This document shows, piece after piece, positions 9,331-18,253 of a stretch of 64,000 bases of DNA. The stretch's first letter is position 1. Each line of letters opens with the position of its first letter. Both the position numbers and the translations under genes were made by a program. Source of the DNA: an uncultured Rhodopila sp. (GTDB taxonomy: Bacteria > Pseudomonadota > Alphaproteobacteria > Acetobacterales > Acetobacteraceae). A model generated the notes under the pieces. That model saw nothing but the letters and a program-made list of their open reading frames with translations. It made no database searches and was not told the origin of the DNA. The stretch lies in contig CAIZFE010000038.1 of assembly GCA_903932145.1 (NCBI GenBank), forward strand, positions 1 through 64,000. Reading direction: 5' to 3'.

Positions 9331-10170
9331 CTAATAGGTTGCCGCGGCCTGCTTCACGGAGCCATCCTTCTCCGCTGACGATCCGCTGGCCAGCATCGCC
9401 CGCATGCCCTGGCCGTTGACGCGCCACCAATCGTGCAGAATGCGGACATCCCAGCCGATGCAAAAATGCTTCACGCCCATTTCGAGGTACGGTGCCGCCT
9501 CGGCAATATCACCGAGTTCCACACGCGGGTGCAGGCCCTTGGCCAGCGCCATCTCGATCGTCTGGCGCTCCGCCCGCTTCACGTCCGGGTGGTTGCGCTG
9601 GCCGGTGACACCCAGGCTCATCGCATAATCCGAACCGCCAAACTGCACCATGTCGATGCCTTTGACCGACAGGATCGCGTCAAGGTCCTCAACGCATTCG
9701 CGCTTTTCAACCATCACCGCGATGACGACCTCATCCAGGGCCGCGACATAGGCCGGCGATCCGCCTTCCCGGACAGTGCCGACATCGCGCCGCATGCCGA
9801 CGCCGAGGCGGCCACCGGACCCCGGGGTTTCCGCGCGAACCGCCGCCACACAGGCCCGAGCATCCTCAACCGTGCGGAGGTCGGCGAACAGCACCGCCTG
9901 GAAGCCGGAGCCGATCGCCCGCATGGCCTGATGCGTCCACTGGGTCTGCTCGACCTTGATCATGCCGCCCAGGTCTTTCAGCTCCAACGCCCGGCCGAGG
10001 TTGTCCAGGTCATGCATATCGAAGGGGGAATATTCGGCGGTGAATTCGACATAGTCATAGTTGCCGGCCTGCCCGACCAACTCCACCAGCGTCGGCCATG
10101 TCGAGAGCAGGTGCGTGCCGATCGATGGCGCGTTGGCGGTGAGCAGGGCACGTAAACGGTTTAGGCGCAT
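9331..10170 (-). CDS. HpcH/HpaI family aldolase/citrate lyase-like protein
   Basis: TIM-barrel protein of 279 residues related to 2-keto-3-deoxy sugar-acid and 4-hydroxy-2-oxoheptanedioate aldolases, metal-dependent enzymes that split hydroxy-keto acids into pyruvate and an aldehyde. Features of the fold are visible: GTHLLSTWPTLVELVGQAG near the start, YDYVEFTAEY, AVMVEKRECVEDLDAI with the Glu of the metal site, and IDMVQFGGSDYAMSLG near the C-terminus. The usual catalytic histidine context is not obvious, so the exact reaction is open. AAGGGAG lies eight bases before the ATG. Confidence 0.75.
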   Translation of the reverse strand: MRLNRLRALLTANAPSIGTHLLSTWPTLVELVGQAGNYDYVEFTAEYSPFDMHDLDNLGRALELKDLGGMIKVEQTQWTHQAMRAIGSGFQAVLFADLRTVEDARACVAAVRAETPGSGGRLGVGMRRDVGTVREGGSPAYVAALDEVVIAVMVEKRECVEDLDAILSVKGIDMVQFGGSDYAMSLGVTGQRNHPDVKRAERQTIEMALAKGLHPRVELGDIAEAAPYLEMGVKHFCIGWDVRILHDWWRVNGQGMRAMLASGSSAEKDGSVKQAAATY

Positions 10171-10480
10171 GATGGCGCTCCCTTCTGGTTTTCATATCGG
10201 ACGCGTTGTCAGCCCATGGTCGTCGCCTGAGGGCCGATTGGCAAGCTGGGAGCCGGGACGCCGCTTTCGTCATGGCGGGCTTTTTCGCTAAGGTGCGTAT
10301 TGGGCACGTCATTTGACGCTCCTGGCCAACCGGTCCTCTGGCGCATACGATGTTGTCGTTTACATGGTGCGCGAAGTGTTGGACTTTGGCATGGAATTGG
10401 TTCCGGTGGTGGCATCATATGACCGGGCCTGACGACCATTACCGAACCCGCCCCTCGGCGTGGTAATGTGCCGGCGCCAA
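10171..10480. other. Intergenic region upstream of the micro-ORF chain
   Basis: No gene seen. It contains the promoter side of the minus-strand aldolase gene and of the plus-strand micro-ORFs. CATTACC at 10437-10443 and GGTAATG at 10462-10468 form a 7-base inverted repeat with an 18-base spacer, just before the first micro-ORF. This could be an operator or a 5' hairpin. Confidence 0.4.
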
Positions 10481-10552
10481 ATGACGAGGATGAAGGTGCG
10501 CATGGACGACCAGATCAGCCATTCGGCGCGAACGGGTGGCGGCGCGACATGA
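10481..10552 (+). CDS. Micro-ORF A of an overlapping chain
   Basis: Potential 23-residue peptide from the ATG at 10481, or 16 residues (MDDQISHSARTGGGAT) from the ATG at 10502, which has GAAGGTG just upstream. Its TGA at 10550-10552 overlaps the ATG of the next frame at 10549 as ATGA. Hydrophilic; no homology recognised. Its main support is its place at the head of a chain of stop/start overlaps. It may be a leader that couples translation into the next gene. Confidence 0.35.
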   Translation: MTRMKVRMDDQISHSARTGGGAT

Positions 10553-10776
10553 ACATGATCCACAATGCCCGGATCACGCTGCTGGCGACCTTGTTGAATA
10601 CGATGGCCGGATCCAGTTTCACCGTAGGCATCGCCGCTCCGATCGCAGCCGCGTTCTTTTACAATCCCGCGGGCGCACGCCTCACCAACGTGGCAGGCGG
10701 AGTTGTCATATGGCTCATAATCGCGATCATGCTACACGTTCTGGCGCAGCGCGTTCTTGGAGAACTTCGCCAATGA
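10549..10776 (+). CDS. Small two-helix membrane protein (micro-ORF B)
   Basis: Predicted 75-residue protein with two hydrophobic segments: ITLLATLLNTMAGSSFTVGI running into AAPIAAAFF, and VAGGVVIWLIIAIMLHVLA. The ends are charged (NMIHNAR at the N-terminus, QRVLGELRQ at the C-terminus). The start overlaps the stop of micro-ORF A and its own TGA overlaps the start of micro-ORF C, both as ATGA. I know no matching family. The hydrophobic pattern makes it the best-supported member of the chain. Confidence 0.6.
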   Translation: MNMIHNARITLLATLLNTMAGSSFTVGIAAPIAAAFFYNPAGARLTNVAGGVVIWLIIAIMLHVLAQRVLGELRQ

Positions 10777-10871
10777 CAGATCTTCAACTGTTCGCTTTCT
10801 ACATTCTGCCGATCATCGTCGGACTCTTAGGATGTTTGGCCGCCTGGATCGGCATCCGCTTCATCCCATGA
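10773..10871 (+). CDS. Single-helix membrane micropeptide (micro-ORF C)
   Basis: Predicted 32-residue peptide, MTDLQLFAFY then ILPIIVGLLGCLAAWIGIRF and IP: one transmembrane helix with a short acidic N-terminus and an Arg near the other end. Its ATG at 10773 lies inside the stop overlap of micro-ORF B. Such tiny helices are often accessory subunits of transporters or oxidases (KdpF- or CydX-like in size only). No partner gene is adjacent. Confidence 0.5.
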   Translation: MTDLQLFAFYILPIIVGLLGCLAAWIGIRFIP

Positions 10872-10942
10872 CCTCGCCCTGCATTTGCCCCGGCACGGCC
10901 GCCAAAAATCCTGCGCCACAGGGCAACACGGGTTTTCGGTAG
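10868..10942 (+). CDS. Micro-ORF D, possible end of the chain
   Basis: Potential 24-residue peptide beginning MTSPCICPGTAAKN, with a CxC motif. Its ATG overlaps the TGA of micro-ORF C as ATGA. Composition gives no support for function and it may be chance. It is listed because it would extend the run of consecutive overlaps to three. Confidence 0.25.
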   Translation: MTSPCICPGTAAKNPAPQGNTGFR

Positions 10943-11410
10943 TCCATCTGGCCCCGCAGACCCACGGCCGCCGCTCACCCGCGTCTCAAAAGCCACGTCA
11001 TGGGAATTTACCCCATATTATGAGACGAATCTTCGAACACGCGCTGGAAATACTTGTGCGTGAAAAAATCGATGGCCGGGCGCGGCGGGAAGGAAATTTT
11101 GATTCCCCAAATGATAGATTGATATCGGAAATAAGTCAATATCAATCGCTGCGGTACATAGATAATCGCATGGCAAAACCGACCCACGATAGGCCGGATA
11201 TCGCGTGCTTTAGTAAGCCATTTGCAGCCACAGATGCACCCGGACGAAAGGGATTGTTTGCCTTATCTGCGTGCATCTGTGGTTCCAATTTCCTATTTGA
11301 TTGGCGCTATCCCTTAGCCTCGGCGCGCAGCAATGCCGGAGAATTCCCAATGCGATTGCCCTGCTGCCGTTCCGATCCGGGTCATCGGGTGAACCCGGGT
11401 GCCCCCCTCG
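10943..11410. other. Long AT-richer intergenic region
   Basis: No supportable gene. An open frame crosses it but spans an inverted repeat and has no ribosome-binding site. Notable structures: ATTGATAT at 11118-11125 with ATATCAAT at 11139-11146 (8-base dyad, 13-base spacer) in a low-GC patch, and a 12-base inverted repeat at 11228-11282. Base composition is visibly lower in GC than the flanking genes between about 11020 and 11320. Confidence 0.5.
11228..11282. repeat. Inverted repeat, CCACAGATGCAC family
   Basis: CCACAGATGCAC at 11228-11239 and GTGCATCTGTGG at 11271-11282 are perfect 12-base arms around a 31-base loop. The right half, CTTATCTGCGTGCATCTGTG, resembles the widespread environmental repeat motif ATCTGCGTTCATCTGTGG. 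A related, more degenerate copy lies at about 59552-59592. Confidence 0.6.
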
Positions 11411-13570
11411 TCACCGCACCGCTTCACCGGGAAAATCCACCGCCGCCGCCGGCAGCATCGGAACCGCTGCTTCCCGCGGCTTCGGCAACGCCGGTACCCA
11501 CGGGCGATCCCCGCGCTCCGCCCGATCCGTGATCACACGCGCGCCATCGGCATCCAGCCAGATGGCGGTGCTGCCGTAGCGCCACACGGTAAACCGGTCC
11601 ACCAGCTTCGGCCACGGCTTCGGACACAGCCCGCGCGCCGGTTCGGCCGACACAATGATCGAGACCTGATCGCAGAATTGCGGATGCTGGGCGCCGCGCG
11701 CCAGCAACGCGCCCGGACGATCCGCATACGGCCTCAGCAAACAGGCATCCGCGTCACAGCGCAGCGACACCGGCTTTCCGTCATCCGCCGTCGCGGCAGC
11801 GACACCCGGCATCGGCAGAAACGACCCGCCACCCCAGTATTGCAGCCACGCATCGCGGGTGAACTTCGATCCCCCCTGCCCCATTTGCAGGAACGCACCC
11901 GCCGGCGTCCGCACCGCGATCAACCGCCCGTCAGCCGAGACCAGCATATCCGGCGGACGATCCAACAAAGGCGACGCCAAACCCGCCAGCATCAGTGCAA
12001 TCCCAGCCAGCCGTCGCCGTGTCTGCCACAGGCCCAGCCAGGCCAGTCCGAACGAGAACAAGCACAGTCCCCACACAGGAATATGCGGCGCCGCAAACGT
12101 CGCCGCCGGCAACCCGGCGGTCGTGTTCGCCACCCAGACGATCGCCCGAGCCCCCCAACCCATCGGGATCAGAACGACGGATTCAAGATGGAACGGCATC
12201 AGGAACAACGCGATCAGCCCGGCCGGCATCACCCACAGCGCGGTCAGCGGCACCGCCACCATATTCGCCAGGATGAAGTAAATCTGCACCCGCCCGAAAT
12301 GATAGGCGCCATACGGAGCCGACGCCGTCCCCGCCAGCGCGCTGGTCAGCGCCAGCGCCACCAGATGCGACAGAAACCGCCGGTGCCACGCCGCGCCGTG
12401 CAGCCGGCGCAGCCAGGGACGCAACGCCTCATAACCGGAGATCAGCGCCAGCACGGCGGAAAAGCTCATTTGGAACGACACGCCCGGCACCTCTTGCGGC
12501 GCCAGGACCATCAGCACCGAGGCCGCCAGCGCCAGCCCGCGCAACGAGAACGGGCGGCGATCCGCCATCAGCGCGATGGTAAACAGGCACGCCATGACGA
12601 AGCTGCGAATGATCGGCACATGCATGCCGGTCAGCACCATGTAGGCCGCGCCCGCCGCCAGGGCGCAAATGCCGGAAAGCTTCTTCGTGGGCCAGAACAG
12701 GCTGGCCCGCTCGCTGAGCGCAAACGCAAAGCGGGACAGCGCCAGCGCGAACCCCATGACGATGCCGATATGCAACCCCGCCACCGCCAGCAAATGCGCC
12801 AGTCCGGAGTCGCGAAACGCCGCGTGATCCGCCTCCGGGATCGCCATCGACGCCCCGGTCAGCAGGGTCACCGACACTGCCCCCGCCGCGCCCGGGATCA
12901 CCGCCGTGACGCGCGCCGCGATCACCTCCCGCAGCCGCTGCACGAACCGCATCGGCGCGGACGGCACCACCTGCGCCGTTCGCTCCGCCTTGCCCAGCGC
13001 GTACCCGGACGCGCCAAGGCCGGCGTAAAACGCATCCCGTTGCAGGTCCCAGCCTCCCGGATATGACGGCATCGGCGGCGGCCGCAGCAGCGCCCGGATT
13101 TTCACCGAATCGCCGGTTTCCAGCGCGCCATCGTCCTTTTTTTGTAGGCGCACCCGAGCCGAACGGCGCAGCGGAACTGCCGCGTCGTCCAGGAAGGCTG
13201 GCTGGATGGTGATCCGGCGACCGTCCGGCAATGCCTCCACCGCCAGAATCGTGCCGGTCACGACCACCGCATGCGCCGGCAGATCCGCCTCGATCGGCGG
13301 CGCCCGCGCCGTGGCGATCTGCCCGGCGGAGAACCCCAACGCCGCGACGGCCAGCGGCCCGAACAGCCAACGCGCACCCGGCCACCACAACGCCACACCC
13401 AGAAAAGGCGCCGTCACGGCCGGTCCCAGCCACACCGAAGGTTCGAAGCGCAGGGAAAAATACGCCAGCACCCCTGCCCCCATGAACACCGGCAGCCACA
13501 CCGCAAGCCGCTCCCGCTCGGTGTCGAGCCAGCGATCCAGCGCGGTCTTCAGGGTGGCGATCAGCCTCAT
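11411..13570 (-). CDS. comEC: ComEC/Rec2 family DNA uptake channel
   Basis: Polytopic inner-membrane protein of 719 residues, homologous to the channel that moves single-stranded DNA into the cytoplasm in natural transformation. Layout: N-terminal helices and a DUF4131-type soluble OB-like region (about 80-190), then the Competence domain with GLAHLLAVAGLHIGIVMGFA and later MSFSAVLALISGYEAL. After the last helix about 180 residues remain. They lack the HxHxDH signature, so the C-terminal beta-lactamase-like domain is degenerate or absent, as in many alphaproteobacteria. It is divergent from gltX, with 61 bases between start codons. Confidence 0.9.
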   Translation of the reverse strand: MRLIATLKTALDRWLDTERERLAVWLPVFMGAGVLAYFSLRFEPSVWLGPAVTAPFLGVALWWPGARWLFGPLAVAALGFSAGQIATARAPPIEADLPAHAVVVTGTILAVEALPDGRRITIQPAFLDDAAVPLRRSARVRLQKKDDGALETGDSVKIRALLRPPPMPSYPGGWDLQRDAFYAGLGASGYALGKAERTAQVVPSAPMRFVQRLREVIAARVTAVIPGAAGAVSVTLLTGASMAIPEADHAAFRDSGLAHLLAVAGLHIGIVMGFALALSRFAFALSERASLFWPTKKLSGICALAAGAAYMVLTGMHVPIIRSFVMACLFTIALMADRRPFSLRGLALAASVLMVLAPQEVPGVSFQMSFSAVLALISGYEALRPWLRRLHGAAWHRRFLSHLVALALTSALAGTASAPYGAYHFGRVQIYFILANMVAVPLTALWVMPAGLIALFLMPFHLESVVLIPMGWGARAIVWVANTTAGLPAATFAAPHIPVWGLCLFSFGLAWLGLWQTRRRLAGIALMLAGLASPLLDRPPDMLVSADGRLIAVRTPAGAFLQMGQGGSKFTRDAWLQYWGGGSFLPMPGVAAATADDGKPVSLRCDADACLLRPYADRPGALLARGAQHPQFCDQVSIIVSAEPARGLCPKPWPKLVDRFTVWRYGSTAIWLDADGARVITDRAERGDRPWVPALPKPREAAVPMLPAAAVDFPGEAVR

Positions 13571-13631
13571 GCGGAACAGTTTACGCCCGCAACCCTCTAC
13601 AAAAGGTAAACGCGCATGCTAGATCGTGCGA

Positions 13632-15029
13632 ATGACCGTTCGCACCCGCTTCGCACCCAGTCCCACCGGCCCGCTGCACATCGGCGGCATCCGCACCGCG
13701 CTGTTCAACTACCTCTACAGCCGCCATTTCGGCGGCGAATTTTTGCTGCGGATCGAGGACACCGACCGCGAACGCAGCACCGACGAAGCCACCAAAGGCA
13801 TCATCGACAGCCTGGATTGGCTGGGGTTGGAGCGTGACGGCCAGACCGTTTTCCAGTCCACCCGCATGAGCCGCCACGCCGACATCGCCCGCCAGTTGCT
13901 GGCGGAGGGCAAGGCCTACAACTGTTACTGCACGCCCGCCGAACTCGCCGCCGAACGCGAACAGGCCCGCGTTGAAAAACGCGTCTGGCGCTACGACGGA
14001 CGTTGGCGCGACCGCGATCCGTCCGAGGCGCCCGCCGGTGTCACCCCGGTGGTTCGGCTGAAAAGCCAGCGCGACGGCGAAACCGTGCTGGAGGATCTGG
14101 TGCAAGGCACCGTCCGCGTCGCCAATATCGAACTGGATGACATGATCATCCTGCGCGGCGACGGCTCACCCATGTACAATCATTCCGTGGTGGTGGACGA
14201 CCACGACATGGCAATCACCCATGTGATCCGTGGCGACGACCACCTGACCAACACGTTCCGGCAAATCCAGGTCTATCGCGCGATGGGTTGGGACCTGCCG
14301 CAATTCGCCCACATCCCGCTGATTCACGGCGCTGACGGAACCAAATTGTCGAAGCGCCACGGCGCCCAGTTCGCGCTGGAGTTCCGCGACAACGGTTTCC
14401 TGCCCGAAGCGCTCTGCAACTACCTGATGCGGCTGGGCTGGTCGCATGGCGATCTGGAGGTCTTTGACCGCGAGGAAGCCATCCGGTTGTTCGACGTGGT
14501 CGATGTCAATCGCGGCCCGTCGCGCATGGATTACCTCAAACTGACCAACCTGAACGGTATCTACATCCGTCAGGCCGATGACGACCGGCTGACCCGCGAC
14601 GTGCTGGAGCGGCTGGCGCACCGCACCGATCTGTCGCTCGGCAGCATCGCGGCATCGCGGATCAGGGCGCTGATCCCGGCGTTGAAGGAGCGGGCAAAGA
14701 CACTGGTGGAACTGGCTGACTCAGCCGCCTTCCTGGCCCGCGTCGTGCCGTTGCCGATGGAACCGAAAGCCGCCGCCGCGTTGACGGCGGAGGCGCGCCT
14801 GATGCTGCGGGAGATCGCGGCGGCCCTGTCGGAGACCGATTTCTCGGTGCCGGCAATCGATGCGGCGTTGCGCGCATTCGCGGAACGCACCGGACGGAAG
14901 CTGGGTCAGGTGGCGCAACCGTTACGCGCGGCTTTGACCGGCAGCACCATCAGCCCGGGGATCGATGCCACGTTAGCGGCACTGGGACGTGACGAATCGC
15001 TCGCGCGAATCATTGCTTCGTCGGTTTAA
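13632..15029 (+). CDS. gltX: Glutamyl-tRNA synthetase
   Basis: Cytoplasmic class I synthetase of 465 residues charging tRNA-Glu (and possibly tRNA-Gln, if an amidotransferase operates). The HIGH region reads FAPSPTGPLHIGGIRTALFN and the KMSKS equivalent is TKLSKRHGA. RIEDTDRER, part of the glutamate pocket, is present. The ATG at 13632 is used because family N-termini start just before VRTRFAPSPTG; no strong Shine-Dalgarno sequence is visible. Cysteines near residue 97 (YNCYCTPAE) fit the zinc-binding subgroup. Confidence 0.96.
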   Translation: MTVRTRFAPSPTGPLHIGGIRTALFNYLYSRHFGGEFLLRIEDTDRERSTDEATKGIIDSLDWLGLERDGQTVFQSTRMSRHADIARQLLAEGKAYNCYCTPAELAAEREQARVEKRVWRYDGRWRDRDPSEAPAGVTPVVRLKSQRDGETVLEDLVQGTVRVANIELDDMIILRGDGSPMYNHSVVVDDHDMAITHVIRGDDHLTNTFRQIQVYRAMGWDLPQFAHIPLIHGADGTKLSKRHGAQFALEFRDNGFLPEALCNYLMRLGWSHGDLEVFDREEAIRLFDVVDVNRGPSRMDYLKLTNLNGIYIRQADDDRLTRDVLERLAHRTDLSLGSIAASRIRALIPALKERAKTLVELADSAAFLARVVPLPMEPKAAAALTAEARLMLREIAAALSETDFSVPAIDAALRAFAERTGRKLGQVAQPLRAALTGSTISPGIDATLAALGRDESLARIIASSV

Positions 15030-15095
15030 TTTTTTCCTGGATCGCTTTTCACGATTTAGTGTACTCGCCGGGTCATCCCTACCGGTGAGAGACGC

Positions 15096-15557
15096 ATGCG
15101 TACCCCCAATCGGAAAACCCTGGCTGCCCTTTTACCCGCGATTGCCGGCGCGGCGGCTGTCATGACGGCAGGCGCCGGCGGCAATGCGCTCGGCACTTAC
15201 CTCAACAGTGCGCCGGAGATCGGGCACATCATTGCGTTTGTTGCGTCCGATCGAGGCACCGATGGACCTGGCATCGCCGTGCATCGTGAAGACAAGTCCA
15301 CCTGCGTTTTGAAACCGCGAGTCATGAGCCGTTTCGGCGGTAGCTTCATGATAGAAAGCCAGGTGACCGATGCGGAGGCCGATTTTCGGGTTCACTGGGC
15401 CGGCCGCCTGACAAGTAATGATGGCGACGATTGCGGCACTGACGCGATTCTGCTGATGGACCGCCCGCAACTCGACGAACTGGCGGCGTCGGCTGGCGGC
15501 TATGGTGCTAGTGCGGATCGCAGTCCGGTTCGGACAATGGGAATGGCCAGCCGATAG
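15096..15557 (+). CDS. Small exported protein of unknown function
   Basis: Protein of 153 residues with an N-terminal hydrophobic stretch (LAALLPAIAGAAAVMTAGA) after a basic start, consistent with an export signal or anchor. The mature part has two cysteines (STCVLKPR and GDDCGTD) that could form a disulphide, and a beta-rich middle with FMIESQVTDAEADFRVHWAG. No family recognised. GGTGAG precedes the ATG. It follows gltX and is convergent with the MFS gene. Confidence 0.65.
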   Translation: MRTPNRKTLAALLPAIAGAAAVMTAGAGGNALGTYLNSAPEIGHIIAFVASDRGTDGPGIAVHREDKSTCVLKPRVMSRFGGSFMIESQVTDAEADFRVHWAGRLTSNDGDDCGTDAILLMDRPQLDELAASAGGYGASADRSPVRTMGMASR

Positions 15558-15601
15558 GAACCAGAAGATCGGGCCATGACCGTAAGCCATGGCCCAACAC
15601 C

Positions 15602-16891
15602 CTACCCCGCTACGCGCACCGCCCCCACCGCGACCGGAGTCTCCTCCCCCAGCGTATGCCGCGTCAGGGTGAACGACGCGACCGCGCCGATCAGCGACAA
15701 CGCCCCGGCCAACACAAACGCCGACGAGAAACTGCCGGTCGCCTGCACGATATAACCCGTCACGATCGGCGCCAGCAGCCCGAACACGTTCCCACCCAGC
15801 ACCATGAACGCAAACGCCCGGCCGCTATCAGCCTGCGAGCGCAACAGATCGTTGGCCAGGGCCGCGTTGGTCGCGCTCGCGGTGCCGCCGAAACTGACCG
15901 GCAGGATCGTCAGGATGACCACGGCGGTCAGCGAGTCCACGAACGGGATCGCCATGCCGACCGAACACAACAGCAGGCACGTCACGACGACGATCCGCCG
16001 AGCGCCGGTCGGCAGCGTTTTTGGGGTGAGGATTCGATCGCCGATCCAGTTGGTCAGGATAATGACCACGCCGCCAACCATGAACGGCACCGCCGTAAAC
16101 CAGCCCGAGTTCACGATCGACAGATGCCGTTCGGTTTGCAAGTAGTTCGGCAGCCAGCTCAGATACAGATAAACCGAATACACAGCGCAGCCCTGCGAAA
16201 GCGCCAATCCCCACATCGACGGGGAGCGCAGCAAACCGCGGTATCCGACACCGCTATGGCCGGCCATCGGTTCATTGCCGTGACGCTGGGCCAGGATGTG
16301 CCGGCGTTCCGGTTCCGGGATCCAGCTTGTTTTCTCCGGCGTGGACACGAACGCCATCCACACCGCGACCCACAGCAAACCCACCGCGCCGGTAATGACG
16401 AACGACCAGCGCCAGGACAGGGACGAGATCAGCCACGCCACCAGCGGGGCACTCAGGGCCGGGCCGAACAAGGTGCCGGCCTGGATCAGACCGACCGCCA
16501 GTCCGCGTTCGGTATAGGGCGCCCAATCGCGGACGGAACGATAGCTGACCGGGAAGGTCGGGGCTTCCCCGGCGCCAAGTCCGAGACGCGCCAGGATCAT
16601 GGTGCCAAATCCCGTCGCCGCTCCGGTCAGCATCTGGGCGATCGACCAGAACGCGGCGCCGGCGGCGGCCAACCGATGCGCCCCGAAACTGTCCACCAGC
16701 TTGCCGCTGGGCAGCATCATCGCCACGTATGCCCACAAAAATGACGAGAACAGGTACCCGAGTTGCACCGGCGACAGGCCGAACTCCTGCGCCACCGAAC
16801 GGCCCGCGACCGACATATTGATGCGGTCGAGGTAGCAGACGACGTTGAACACAAAGAGTAAAAAATAGATCCAATAACGGCGGTGCGTCAT
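15602..16891 (-). CDS. MFS transporter, anion:cation symporter (ACS) type
   Basis: Twelve-helix major facilitator of 429 residues. Helix 1 ends in CYLDRINMSVAGRSVAQEFG, the DRxN hallmark of the ACS group, which carries hexuronates, glucarate, phthalate and other organic acids. Further ACS-like signatures are LGLGAGEAPTFPVSYRSVRDW and ERGLAVGLIQAG. The start has GGGAG nine bases upstream. It is divergent from a class III CoA-transferase with 181 bases between, so both may respond to the same organic acid (inference). Confidence 0.88.
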   Translation of the reverse strand: MTHRRYWIYFLLFVFNVVCYLDRINMSVAGRSVAQEFGLSPVQLGYLFSSFLWAYVAMMLPSGKLVDSFGAHRLAAAGAAFWSIAQMLTGAATGFGTMILARLGLGAGEAPTFPVSYRSVRDWAPYTERGLAVGLIQAGTLFGPALSAPLVAWLISSLSWRWSFVITGAVGLLWVAVWMAFVSTPEKTSWIPEPERRHILAQRHGNEPMAGHSGVGYRGLLRSPSMWGLALSQGCAVYSVYLYLSWLPNYLQTERHLSIVNSGWFTAVPFMVGGVVIILTNWIGDRILTPKTLPTGARRIVVVTCLLLCSVGMAIPFVDSLTAVVILTILPVSFGGTASATNAALANDLLRSQADSGRAFAFMVLGGNVFGLLAPIVTGYIVQATGSFSSAFVLAGALSLIGAVASFTLTRHTLGEETPVAVGAVRVAG

Positions 16892-17072
16892 CCTGTAGGT
16901 CTCCCGATTTGTCAGCTTCTGTTGGCTGCCGCCACGCTAGGCAGGAACCAACCGCAAGTCGAATCGGAGCGGCCGGCGGAGTCCCGCTTCAGCCCACGTG
17001 TTGAATTCGTCATAAGGGCATGCCACCGTCGGCGCCGTCCGCAATCGCAACGGTATCCGGAGAGAAACGCCC

Positions 17073-18248
17073 ATGGCCACTGGCCCCTTGAACGGCATGC
17101 GGGTGGTGGACTTCACCACCACGATCGCCGGCCCGTATTGCACCCGGATGATGGCCGACCTCGGCGCCGAGGTGATCAAGATCGAAACGGACGAGGGCGA
17201 TATGATGCGCTCGCGGCCGCCGTTGCGGGATGGTGCGTCCTCGTCCTTCGGGCAGCTCAACGCCGGCAAGCAAAGCATCGTGCTCGATCTGAAACGGCCT
17301 CAGGCGCAAGAAATCGTCCGGCGCCTGGTGAGCACCAGCGACTTCCTGGTGGAAAACTTCCGCCCCGGCGTGATGCAGCGGTTCACGCTGGATTACACAA
17401 CAGTGGCGGCGGCTAATCCGAAGCTGATCTATTGCTCGATCTCCGGTTATGGCCAGACCGGCCCGTCATCTGGCCTCGCGGCCTATGCGCCGGCGATCCA
17501 TGCGGCGTCCGGCTTCGATATGGCGCATCTTGCCTACCAGCCTGGACGCGAACGGCCAGACAATTGCGGCATCTATATTGCCGACATCGTTAGCGGCACG
17601 TATGCATTCGGCGCCATTATGGCCGCGCTGGCACACCGCCACATGACCGGCGTCGGCCAGCATATCGACGTGTCTATGCTGGAAACCATGCTGACGCTGA
17701 TGGTGGGGGAGGTGCAGACCGCCCAATTCGATGTCCCGCCGCCGTCACGGCCGATGTTCGGGCCGGTGAAGACGAAGGACGGCTACATCATGCCCGCCGT
17801 CGCCAGCGAGAAGACGTTTCAGGCGCTATGTATCGGCGCCGGCCACCCGGAATGGAGTATCGACCAGCGCTTCGCCCGCTATGGCGACCGCCGCAACAAC
17901 TGGGGCGTGTTCATCGATCTGCTGGAAACCTGGTCTGGCGAACTGACCACCGCGGAATGCCAGACGGCGTTCGATGTCGCGGGGGTACCGAGTTCCCCGT
18001 ATCGCCGGGTGAAAGAGGTTCTGGCCGACCCGCAACTCACCCATCGCGGCGCGTTGGCCGAGGTTCATGACAAGGGCGGTTCGTTCAAGGTGGTCAATCC
18101 GCCGTTCCGGTTCTCCGGGCTTCCCGTTCAGGTCAGCGGGTTTTCCGCCGGACTGGGGGAACATACCCGGGATGTGCTGGCATCCGCCGGATACGCGGCG
18201 GATGAGATCGAGGCAATGGCCGAGGCGGGCATCGTTAGACTTGGGTAG
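17073..18248 (+). CDS. Class III CoA-transferase (CaiB/BaiF family)
   Basis: Family III CoA-transferase of 391 residues, moving CoA between carboxylic acids through an enzyme-bound anhydride. Family features: PLNGMRVVDFTTTIAGPYCTR with the CoA-site region, LKRPQAQEIVRRLVSTSDFLVENFRPG, CSISGYGQTGP, and YIADIVSGTYA holding the catalytic Asp. GGAGAG lies about nine bases before the ATG. The stop lies a few bases before the convergent ctaB. The acid substrate is unknown; the divergent ACS carrier suggests an imported organic acid. Confidence 0.9.
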   Translation: MATGPLNGMRVVDFTTTIAGPYCTRMMADLGAEVIKIETDEGDMMRSRPPLRDGASSSFGQLNAGKQSIVLDLKRPQAQEIVRRLVSTSDFLVENFRPGVMQRFTLDYTTVAAANPKLIYCSISGYGQTGPSSGLAAYAPAIHAASGFDMAHLAYQPGRERPDNCGIYIADIVSGTYAFGAIMAALAHRHMTGVGQHIDVSMLETMLTLMVGEVQTAQFDVPPPSRPMFGPVKTKDGYIMPAVASEKTFQALCIGAGHPEWSIDQRFARYGDRRNNWGVFIDLLETWSGELTTAECQTAFDVAGVPSSPYRRVKEVLADPQLTHRGALAEVHDKGGSFKVVNPPFRFSGLPVQVSGFSAGLGEHTRDVLASAGYAADEIEAMAEAGIVRLG

Positions 18249-18253
18249 GGTGG

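Noticed and set aside
10885-11532. 215-residue open frame between the micro-ORFs and comEC
   Set aside because: It runs through the 11228-11282 inverted repeat and into the end of comEC, lacks a start signal and matches no protein type. Only the stretch from 11023 has mixed composition, and I could not support it.
11399-13066. 555-residue plus-strand frame opposite comEC
   Set aside because: Gln/Arg/Pro-rich shadow of comEC; no domain and no start signal.
13616-13837. Alternative start for gltX at 13616
   Set aside because: That ATG is in another frame. Family N-termini support 13632.
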